Below are positions 51,101 through 63,100 of a stretch of DNA of 64,000 nucleotides, in pieces (the first letter of the stretch is position 1; every line of letters begins with the position of its first letter). The stretch spans positions 40,533,243 through 40,597,242 of the forward strand of contig OY755243.1 in the NCBI GenBank assembly GCA_963576725.1, in the 5' to 3' direction. The notes under the pieces are model-generated. The model ran no database searches. It saw nothing but the letters and a program-made list of their open reading frames with translations, and was not told the origin of the DNA. The DNA is from Azorinus chamasolen (Eukaryota > Mollusca > Bivalvia > Cardiida > Solecurtidae). Made by a program: the position numbers and the translations under genes.

Positions 51101-54100
51101 CACAACCTGTCTGGAGCGGACATCAACAAATGTACAATGATGGGTCTGTAAGGCGGGTGGTAGCTTAATGCAGGTCAAAAGAAATAGAGAAAGCTCATAT
51201 AGTAACTATGTGCATTGATTTTGCCATGCATTAAGCAACCACCTGCTTTTTAACCCTGTCCTCCATAAATACGCCTTTCTACGCCTCTGCAATAGTCACT
51301 TCTTGAAACAATTGTGATAAATAGAGCATTTGCTCCTATAGGAGCAAATGCTCTATTTATCAAAATGGTTTCAAACTACAAAATTCTAAAATTTTCATTT
51401 TCTCTAGTTAATGCTCCTTTTCGGTAGATTTATTTATAGAGGTTGGATCTAAAAATAGCCTATGGAGGAATGGATTAAGACTCCAATGTTCAATAAATGA
51501 ATGGTCAGGTTATACTGTACAACGAAGTTTCTGAACAGACGGCATCCAATCTGGATCTACTCTGTTTGCAAAGGCGTCAAAATGCCTCTCTATCAAGTAA
51601 AGAATGCCGATAGGGATGATTACTCTGACAACGACGATGGAAACATTCTACAGTAAAATCTCTCTTAACCGGAATTCTAGTAGAGAAGAATTTAGATATT
51701 TTAGGCAGGTGACTGCTTAATGCAGGGTGAAAGTCATGCAGAAAGCTCTAGAGGAACTTTCTGCATGACTTTCACCCTGCATTAAGCTGTCACCTGTCCT
51801 CAAGACCGATATTTATACTAAATTTATCGTCCGGTTAAGAGAGGTTTTACTGTAGTATCATTTGTAGTATCATTTGTAGTATCATTTGTAGATTTTATTA
51901 CCCAAGCAAATAAACGAGTTCTCAAATAAGTAAATTAATCTCCCCTAAAGGATGTCAACAATCCAAATGATCCAGTGTTCAGTTAAATCAATACAGACAC
52001 TATAAGAGATATTTGCACAAGCTGAGAAATTTGGATACGCAAAGACTGTATTCTCGTTCCCTGGTTCATTGGCGCGTTTCTGTTTCTCTGCTTTCTTCTT
52101 CAACACCAAAGACGAATCTTTGATTACTGTTGCAAACAGTAAGAGTCCGGAGCAAGTTGGTGTCTCATCAGGATCACAACAGTTGCATGATGTGATCATG
52201 TTTTTGAAACATAAAGGGGAGAAAATTCAATAATGAAAATTGCAGCAGACGACAATTATTGCAGACGACAAAATGTGTTACTGGTTGAACAAATGAATAA
52301 ACCCTTTCCTTGTTCAATATCCATGTAAGAACAATGACGTCATGAATATTTATTAGCTGAACTTTTATAGCGTAAAACTTTCAAAGGATTGTTTGCTTTT
52401 GCTTTGCAAATAACTGTAGAATCAGGTCTATATAATATCATAAGCAAACAGAGTAGACCCAGATCAGACGGCTCCTATAGGAGCCGTCTGATATGTGTCT
52501 TCTCTGTTTGCCAATCCATGAAAAAGCGTTTATATGAGGGAAATGGTTAAAGCGCGATACAATGTCATGTGTTGATAACCTATGGGAGCTGTCTGACCAG
52601 TGTATGTTCTTTATACAATCTGATTCTACAAGTTGTGTCATGGCTGTCTGAACAGGGTCTGCTCTGTTTGCTTATTAAATAATATAGATCTGATTCTACA
52701 AGTTCTGTCATGGCTATTTGTCTTATTAAAATCAGTTTATTAATATCCATGATGCATTTCTTTTCCCATGAATATTCATTAAGAAAAGGGTTGAACGAAC
52801 GATGACAGTAAGATTCAAAGGGAACTACATGTAAAACTGATAAAAGAGAAAATTCTCACCGGCTCCCATCCGTTCTCCTTGGACCTTCGCATTCTTCGGC
52901 AAGATTTCAAATAGGTACGGATTCGTTTTCGGGCTCTCTCGTGAAACTCCGGAAACTGTCGATCACACGCATCTAAGATAGCCTGCACTTTGTCTTTGGG
53001 CTGTTTTGATATCGGAACCATCCGGTCTAAATTTTCATCCACAAAGAGCCGACAGAACATCTATAAAACAACCACATATTTTAATAAATAAATCTTCTAA
53101 CAAACATTTTCAGATTTAAACCTAAAAACCAATTACTGAATCTACTGTCAATCAAATCAGAATCTGATCAGACGTCACGTTTCCAACAAGAATGCTTGAT
53201 CAGACGTCACGTTTCCAAGAGAAATGTTTGTCGGTATCTACATTGTTTGTAAGTTCAGAAGGTCCCTATCTGCATGAAGAGGCTCATACACATCTTTCAC
53301 AAAATCAATTCCGAAACTACAGTAAAACCTCAATAATGCCCAACTTTTAGTGACAGGTGACAGCTTAACCCTTCGCTTGCTGAATTTTAAAATACATTTC
53401 TCCTTCTTTACCCATGCCCTGTTGTATAATTACATATATATTCACTGTGTACACGTATTTCACTGTGCAATCACTGCTGTGGTGTGCACTGCATGGTTGC
53501 ACAATCAACTTGTAAATAGTGCAGACCCTGATGAGACAGCTCCTGCAGGAGCTGTCTCATCTGGGTCTTCACTATTTACAGGTAGGTATATTGACGTGAA
53601 TAGCAAGCGAATGCTTAATGCAGAATGGAAGTCATGCAGAAAGCTGCCAGAGAAGCCTTCATCCTGTATTAAGCTACCACCTGTCTTAAAGGAGGCCCGA
53701 TAATGATACATATCTGAGTGTTCTAACGAGCAAGGTTTTACTATACATCTACATGCAAAAGCGCTGCAGTTACAGCTGTCAAATGTCAATTAATATGCCA
53801 TACATATTTTAAGTGGGCGAGATAACTCCTTTTGTTGTTTGGCAGTTTAGTAAAGATGTTCTGTATGCTTGGCTTGCACTGGTGACAACAAACAGTTCAC
53901 TACAAAGTACATGAAGGTAGAACTGTTTAACACATCCTGGACCAACTCGATAATCCGAACTATTAGTAAATAAGAAATGTGAACGTTTTAGGCAGGTGGC
54001 TGCTTAATGCAGGATTAAAGTCATGCATGAAGCTCCAAATACAGGTTTCTGAAATCAATTTCTTTCTGATTTAACCCTTTCTCTCATATAAATGTGTTTT

Positions 54101-57100
54101 AACGCCTTTGCAAAGAGAGTAGACCCAGAACAGACGGCTCTTATAGGAGCCGTCTGATCAGGGTCTGCTCTGTTTGCTAATGGAATTTGAAATATCTGTT
54201 TCTTTACTTCCAAAAATGACTACAATTATCCACATTCCAATATTTCATTATCACTACTTTGTCCATTAATATTTAGTAGGTATTGCAATTTGGAATAAAC
54301 ATAGAACAGGGGAAAGGTTAAGCTGTCACATGTCTTAAACACCAATAATGATACTTATTTGATAGCTCGGATTAGCGAAGTGTAACTGTATGCTGATGAA
54401 AGCCTTATGCATGAAAAGGCAAAGGAGAAACGTTCGTCTTTTCATTTTATAAAGCAAATTCTCTTAATAGCCAAATATTTCAAAAGAAAATGTCCTTCAG
54501 ATGTCATCATCACAGAAGAATCGGCTTTACGGAATACTTACATTTAAACAAAAAGGTTCCGAATAAGTGTTAACCCTTTACTCCATCAAAATGCATGTAA
54601 GAAATAATAGCATCGTGCATATTAACCCTTCGCTTGCTGAATTTTAAAACACATTTCTCCTTCTTTACCCATGCCCTGTTGTATAATTACATATATCTTC
54701 ACTGTGTACAAGTACTTCGCTGTGCAATCACTGCTGAGGAGTGCACTTGTTCCACAATCAATTTGTAAATAGTGAAGACCCTGATGAGACAGCTCCTGCA
54801 GGAGCTGTCTCATCTGGGTCTTCACTATTTACAGGTAGGTATATTGACGCGAATAGCAAGCGAAGGGTTAACTTTTTTTCTAGTGGCTCATGATCACAGG
54901 GCTTTGGGTCATAGCATGGAGAACCAGGGCTCGTATTCATAAAGCTCCTTGGGAGAAACTTAAGAAAATTCTTTAGTTTCTTGAATATTCCTTAGTCTTA
55001 TAAAATCAATACAAGTAAACATATTTCAGTAAAATAAAACTGTATATCAAATATATATTCAACTAAATATTCTAGGAGTCATTGAATGAAAATTTACTAG
55101 ATAGTTTTGCTACAGATGCAGGCAGACATATTTTCCTTAAGTTGTCATAAGGTTAAATATTCCTAAGGAGCTTTATGAATATGGACCCAGATCTACATGT
55201 ATACCATTCAATAAGCAAACAGAGAAGACTCTTATCCTGTTAGTTGCCGTCTGATCTGAGTCTACTCTGTTTGCAAAGGGGTATATATGGAGTAAATGGT
55301 TATGTTAGATGACAGCATTTTATTTATGTTATCAAATTCACAATTTCATAAAAAACAATTAAGTCTCTCTACTGTATTGTGACACTCTTCAGTGACACAA
55401 ATCTTACCATTGCTCTTGATGGTAGTTGTACGCTTATCGGGGAACAGAAATAATGCAAAAATAGTTCTGCATTGCTGTCGCTCTGTATTAACCAGTTCAC
55501 CGCCAATGTTGCAAAAATGCACCGCGACAAATAGTGCAGTCCCAAATCAGACGCCGCCTTTTCAAGGCGGTGTCTAATCAGGGACTTCACTTTTTGTCTC
55601 AAACTCTATTTCTATATTTGTGCTTTATTCCTTTAAAGTTTGCATTTATTTATCTCATTTCTTTATTTTACCAAATGATTTAACAAAATTGGTTTGCAGA
55701 CGACAATTAGAAATTTGGCACCGAAAGGGTTAAGCAACCACCTGATTTTAAAGACTCCCTTTACAGATGCTTTACTGTGCATTAGAACCTCTACAAAGCG
55801 ACAAATGAATTGATACAACTGGGTCTGTTTAACCCATTACCTCATCGGTTATTTTTAGATACAACCTCTTTGAATAAATCTACTGAAAAGGAGCATTAAC
55901 TAGAGAAAAGGAAACTTTTAGAATTTTGTAGTTTGAAACCATTGTGATAAATAGAGCAGTTGCTCCTATAGGAGCAAATGCTCTATTTATCACAATGGTT
56001 TCACAAAGTGACTTTTACAGAGTCGTCAAAAGTCGTCAATATGAGGATATGTGTTAACCCCTTATCTCACAGGTTATTTTTATCAAAACTGCACTATTCT
56101 AAACTTTCCCTTTTCTCTTGTAAATACTCCTTTCCAGTAGATTTATTCAAAGAGGCTGGATCTAAAAATAGTATATGAGGCAGGCAATGGGTTAAAGACC
56201 CATAATAAGATCTCAATTTTGTGGTAGTTGTGGAGATGTTTTACAGTTTTTAGCAGACAACATCGCTTACGTTGAAAGACTTGAGCCTCTCCGGGTCTAT
56301 ATTTGACCCCACTGGGATTTTGTCATCATCATCATTATCATCTTCATCATCGTCGTCCTTGATATTTGAATCCTCATTGGTTCCCGTCTCGCTCGCCTTT
56401 GAAGAGGACTGGAGAAAAGAACAGTAATATGTCATCAAACCGGTCGACAGCCAATTTAAACTTAATCTATGCTTTCCATAAACATTAAAATCAGTATCAT
56501 TATCGGTTTTTAAGACAATGCAAAAGTCATACAGAAAGCTTCTCTGTGCGTTTTATGCATGACATTAACTCTGCATTAAGTAGCCACCTGCACACAACTG
56601 TCCTCAATTCTTCTTCACTGACGGTTCGGTTTAGATAGTTTTTGCAGTCCGTGTACTGCTGAGCACATACAGTGCGCCTTTACAAAGTGTCTCGAATCGT
56701 GAACATGGTACTACAGTAAAACCTCTCTATAACGACCACTAAATTATGTTAATTAGTTGGTATTTAGGACAGGTGGCTGCTTAAAGCAAGGTGAAAGTAA
56801 ACAGAACGCTCCTATAGGAGCGTTCTGTTTTACTTTCAGCTTGCTTTAAGCAGTCACATGCCTTTAACACAAAATACTTGATGTAATTTAGTGGCCGTTA
56901 TAGAGAGGTTTTTACTGTATAGTTCAAATACAGTGAACCCTGTCTACAGCGACCTACCATTATGTTGTCGCTATAAACAGGGTTTATTGTAGATGCTCAC
57001 ACTGTACAAATGTCGTAGTGTTTTAAGGTTGTCATCTCTGAAACGTTGAAAACGTTTTGCAACGTGTTTGTGAAATCGCCATAATAAGGTATCTACTAAT

Positions 57101-60100
57101 TGATTCCCTCGCCATTGTCAGCGGAAGGAGTAAAAAAAATGATGCACATATGTCATGGTACGTTTTTGTTCTGCATTGATGTTTTCATTTTACATAACAG
57201 AGTAAAGAGGGCGAAACAGTAGGCAGGTGATAAAGAAAAAACAAAGGTTACCCTTTCCTCCGTAAATACGCCTTTTCTACGCCTCTGTAATAGTCACTTT
57301 TTGAAACCAATGTGATAAAAAGAGCATTTGCTCCTAAGGAGCAAATGCTCTATTTATCACAATGGTTTCAGAACTACAAAATTCTAAGAAAATCCTTTTC
57401 TCTAGTTAATGCTCCTTTTCGGTAGATTTATTCAAAGAGGTTGGGTCTAAAAATAGCCTATGAGGGAATGGTTTAACTGGTCTAATGCTAAGCGTATCTC
57501 CACTGGCATTTGCAAACAGCTTGGATCAAGATGAGACTCCGGGTAACTAGACGTCTCATCTGGATCCAAACTGTTTGACACTCGGTCAATACTTTCTCAA
57601 ATATTTAAGTAGATAAAGATTTGAAACATGACTGCAATGAACTTTTCAGCTGACGTCATTTTTGGTGGCCCGAGGAGGAGGAGGAGGGCTAAGTCACACA
57701 CAACATCAAGCAATCGATAATCGATTGCGTCACACGTGAAATCACAGAAGAGCATCCAAGATGCTACATGTAACAGCCAGCACCGTTAAAGTCTTTCCGA
57801 TAATGTTAACCCTTTCCTCTATAAAGTCACATTTTAGAATTGTTGCAAACAAAGTAGACCCAGGCGGATCCTGTAGGAGCCGTCTGATCAGGGTCTGGTG
57901 TGTTTGCTTATGAAATAACATGGATCTCTGTCATGGTAAAACATCCATTGTTCTTGGTGCCATTATTAAAATTCATCCACTTAATATTCATACAGTCATC
58001 ATTTCTGACATGAATATTCATGGAGTAAAGGGTTAATTTCAATTAGAAAATATGTGTGGTTACCCTAGGTAGTCGGACACCCAATCCCCCACCCTACCCC
58101 AAACCCTACCCCAACCACACCTCCCCCACCCCACCTCCCTAACCCATCTCCACTGGCTTGTTGAATAAGCTGAATAAGTCAATTTATCATCACTCGGATA
58201 ACATTAACCATTTCTCTCACATAACCCACTACCTCGTGGTCTGTTTTTAGCTATAACATCTTTGAATAAATCTACCGAAAAGGAGCATTAACTAGAGAAA
58301 AGGAAAATTTTAGAATTTTATCACAATGGTTTCAAAACGTAACTTTTACAGATGCGTAGAACGGCGTATGTATAGAGGAAAGGGTTAAACATTTTATAGC
58401 TGATCCTGGTGATCTTGATCAGTCGCATTTTACGTGATGTGACAAAAAACGAAAACAAATCAATAATAAAAAAACAAATGTGTGAAGAAAATTAGTCAGA
58501 TGGAAATCGAAGAAGAATATCAGAGATAAGCTTGAGAAAAAATACTAGAATCTGAATCTGAAACCAAAATTAAAACTCTTTAATCGACACTATTTCATTC
58601 TGTTTTGTTGTTTTAATATCTCCGATAAATGAACAGACAAAAAAATCTTACATCAGCAAAATATGATTGCAATTTACAGACAGGCAGCGTGGATGTCCTA
58701 TAATAGTATACGGGTTATAATGATTGCTGTATTATAAGCCATCTAAATCTGATATGGGAGTGATATGATCACAATCATAATGGAACAATAATTTTGTCCT
58801 TTAACCCTTATCATGCTGTAAAACAAAACTTCTCAAACTCTGATCCGTTGTAATGTGTACAGTAGAACCTGTCTTAAGCGACCACCAAAAAGAGGTCAGT
58901 GTGGGTATTTAAGGCAGATGGTAGTTTAATGCAAGTCTATAGTAAAGCAGAAAGTTCCTATAGGTGCCTACAGTTTAATAGATCAAGGTCAGTCCCTAAG
59001 TTTGAGAGCATGTTTAGATCTACTTCATGAATACAGCGTCTTATGTACTTTATGTGACCCTCTTCAGGAGCAACATTATCTTGATCTACAGGAATCTTTA
59101 GGAATACCGTATTTGGATATACATTGTGAGATCCTCTTCAGGAACACGGTAAGCGGACATACATTGTGTGATCCTCTGCAGGGAAAAACCGGTATGTGAA
59201 TCTAACATTGTGTGTCCTCTTTAGGAACACAGTATGTTTATCTACATTGTGTTGCCCTCTTCAGGAAAAAACGGAATGTAAATCTAACTATGTTGATCTG
59301 CATTATGTGACCCTCCTCAGGAAGACAACATGTTGGTCTGCATTGTATGGCCATCTTCACGAGCACAATAAGTTGATCTACACTACGTTGTCCTCTTCAG
59401 GAACATGGTATAGTGATATATAGGGTGTGGTTCTCTTCAGGAACAACAACAATATTATGTGACCTTCCTCAGAATTACAATGTAGTGTCTACAACTATTG
59501 CAAACAGCGCGGAGTATTCTTAGACACTACACTCCTCATTATGCAACTGATCTGGGTGTGCCATGTTTGTATTTAACGAGTATTTTCCTAGCGCCCCTTA
59601 CAAGCAACAAAGACTAATAATATAGACCTATATCAGAGGGCTTCTGAAGCATATATACCAAGGATATATACTGTATGTTCAATAAATTCAAATTACAACA
59701 AAATCTCGCTATCCAACTCAAAACATGTCTAATTCTGGATGTTTAAAACAAGTGGTAGCTTAATGCAGGACAAACAAAGGTAGTACAGAAAGCTCCTGTA
59801 TGACCTTCCCGTATCACAATTGCCTTGTATCAAGCAACCATCTTCGTTTACAATACATCATGTGGTCGCTTTAGTGAGACTCTCCTGTAATTTCAAAACT
59901 GCAAACAAACATAAATATCTTTTGCAGATGAAAATAATAACATCAGTTTCCCTTGGGTTTATTTCCAGACCCAACATTATATAATCGCGTACGTTTCCGT
60001 TCTATACTAATCTTTTTTGAAGAATAAGAGAAATACCAATAGTGAAACAACAGTGCTTGAAATTTGATTGCAACAGTTTTTACTCTAGGCGCAAAGAAAG

Positions 60101-63100
60101 CAAATTAAAGTGTCCCGTATGTGAACATTATCAGAAAATTACAAGATAACTCTTCTAGAATAGGTATGTTGTTTCCTAGAAACTGATAATTTCATTTAAA
60201 CACATTTCTAGCTATATACCTAAAATTGCTTTAAAGAACTTGCCTGCTGTTTTCACTTTACCTCATGATTAATTCATTCACTATCGCTTCATAGGCAAAC
60301 AGTATAGACTCCGATCAGACGCCGCATAATGCTGATCAGAGTCTGCACTGTTTGCCACCAGATATACATATGGGGACGTTTGGTCATTTCAGGTCTGAGC
60401 AAACCCAGCAGACCCTGATCAGATGGCGACAAGAGTGGTCTGGACTGGGTCTAGTCTGTTTGCATATATGTGTTAAAGGGCGCATGTTAATGGGAAGCTG
60501 TCACTTGTCTGAAACATCGACATTGATACTTATTTAAACGGCCGGTTTAGAGAGATTTCAGAAGTATGTTGCGCCTACCTCTACACTGTCATTGCTGGCC
60601 CTTCGCTTTCTCTCGGGGTGACCCTTACTCTCGTCCCGGGAGGCCGGGGACAGGGAGTTCGGGGTGCTGGCCATGTTTACAGGGTAGAACTCATCCATGG
60701 TGGTGGATAATTTGGGTGTGGTAGCTACTGGAGGGGGGACGGGACTGCTGATACCATTCTCAGTCTTCAAGGCAACATCTGAAAAAAGGAGTGTGCGATA
60801 TACATGTAGCATGGTGTCACATTATGTTGACCTCTAACTTAAAAACAGAAGCACAACATCTAAGCAATTAATCAATTAACTATAAAGTCAACAATATTTA
60901 TTAAAATTTGATCCAAATGACATGAACTCATTTTGATATAAACTACAATCCTTTTAATATTGCATTCATAATCATACAGTAAATACCAGAGCCACTAGAG
61001 TCCCTAAAAGCAGATGAGTGCTTAATACAGAGCGAAAGTAATGCAGTAAGCTACTGAAAGAGCTTTCGTTTTGCATTAAGCTACCATTATATTTCTGAAT
61101 AAGCCAGATTAAATATTCATGGTAAACTCCATACACTATGAATATCAAATCATCGTCATTATTATTATTATTATCATTATTATCATTATTATCATTATTG
61201 TTATTATTACATGTATTATCATTATTATTATATCAGGTCTATTATATTCTATGAACAAGCAGAGCATATGCTGTAGGAACTATCTGGTCTGGGTCTACTC
61301 TGTTTGCAAATACGTTACAAGACGTCCTTGTATAGGGTTACAGCAGGCAGCTCGAGTTGTCGCCCGTCCTATAGTGATGCGAGTAGGACTCACCTGTGGG
61401 GAAAACATCGATTAAAGTACAAAGATGTCACCACTTATTATGACTCCAGAAAATATTCAATATTCAAGATGAGAGGTGCTACCTTAGACTCTATGATACC
61501 GATCTTGTTTAAGCCAGAAATCGATGGCGACGAATGTTTGGCCTTTGCCATTTTGTTTCGGCGGGCGTGTCGGCTATAATTTCTTTATTCATGCCTATAA
61601 ATCCTAGAATGGAACAAGAAGACTCTGGTTGTATTGATATTCTAGTCAGGGGGTTTTGCGCTTCATAATTAGCGTAGTTAAAAGTTCTGCAACAGAGGTT
61701 TGAATGCTATTTAGCCGTGGGTATGGACTCTTGAAGACTGTTTGGTCGGGGTATTGGCTCTTGAAGGCTGTTTGGCCGGGGTAGGGACTCTTGAAGGCGG
61801 TTTGGCCGGGGTGAGGACTCTACTCCTGAAGGCTCTTGAGCCGGGGTTAGGGACTCCTGAAGGCTGTTTGGCAGGGGTGGGGACTCTACATCGGAAGGCT
61901 GTTTGGCCGGGGGTAGGGACTCCTGAATTCCGTTCGGTCGGGGTTGGGACTCATCTCTTGAAGGCTATTTGGCCGGAGGTAGTGACTCTTGAAGGCTATT
62001 TGGCCGGGGGTAGGGACTCTTGAAGGCTATTTGGCCGGGGGTAGGGACTCTTGAAGGCTGTTTGACCGGGGTAGGGACTCTAACTGTGAACTCTGATTGT
62101 GAACAGATGAAAACTACTGCCCGAGTGTCAAAATACTGTCCAAGTGTCAAACACTACTGTCCAAGTGTCAAACTACTGTTCAAGTGTCAAACGTTCAAGT
62201 GTCAAACTACTGTTCAAGTGTCAAACTACTGTCCAAGTGTCAAACGGCATGGATACTGATTTGCTACTGGGCGTCTTAATACGAGTCAAAAGTTGTTCAG
62301 CTGTATTAACATCATCGTTGCAGTTCGTCAATATCTGCATCATTTGCGATGATTGAGAGTCAAACACCATCGATTCTGACAAGTTACAAAGGGGGATATC
62401 TCTATGAAAACGCGACATTAAAAACAAAAATAACAGCAATAATAATAACAATTAAATAACAATAAAATACTACTACTAATAATTATGATTAAAACAAAAC
62501 ATAATTCAGTGTTCCCGTTTACGTCGTAATCATATCTAAATACGCACGGAAAATCGTTGGAACGCAAAATAGTCAAGTATGTTGCGTCCATGGGACGCAA
62601 GATCATTGATTGAAATTTTACAGATTTAAATGAATCTACGTAAATTAACAACTGATACTCGGTCTTACATCAATCCGGATCAATAAACAAAGTGAATCTC
62701 ACTCCATTTTCTTGACATTTTTCCGAAATTGCAACGCATCTATTAATATCGAGTCGTGGGTTATTCCAGGTACGTAGGAGGGCACCTGCATTGACTGGTT
62801 ACGATTTCCACCCTAATGTCAGCATCTAAAATTATGTAATTCTATGAGAACCGTTCTGTCACGTAGTAGTAAAAAGTTGAACACGCCAGGAACTTTAAAA
62901 CGTTATGGGTGCAAGATCGTGAGTTGTAAGTAAATGATGTTAGCCCTGAAACCAATAGAATTACCATGTGATGCTTTGTATGCACTGAAAATGAAGTGAA
63001 AACCGCTTTTACGTACCAGCGGATACAGTGATGCTCAGCTCAGCTCACTCAAACGATGCTCATCGTCGTGCACTTCAAATCAAAGCATCAAGAAATACCT

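Larger units (their letters stand above)
55738..56255. mobile_element. C-type element hosting two F elements
   Basis: CAACCACCTGATTTTAAAGA, CATTAGAACCTCTACAAAGC and, after the F pair, TGTGGTAGTTGTGGAGATGT. Confidence 0.5.

Noticed and set aside
59002..59423. Two + strand open frames with LCDPLQE repeats
   Set aside because: They are translations of the 45-50-bp imperfect tandem repeat.
61742..62023. Gly/Leu-rich + strand frame
   Set aside because: It is the 30-bp minisatellite.
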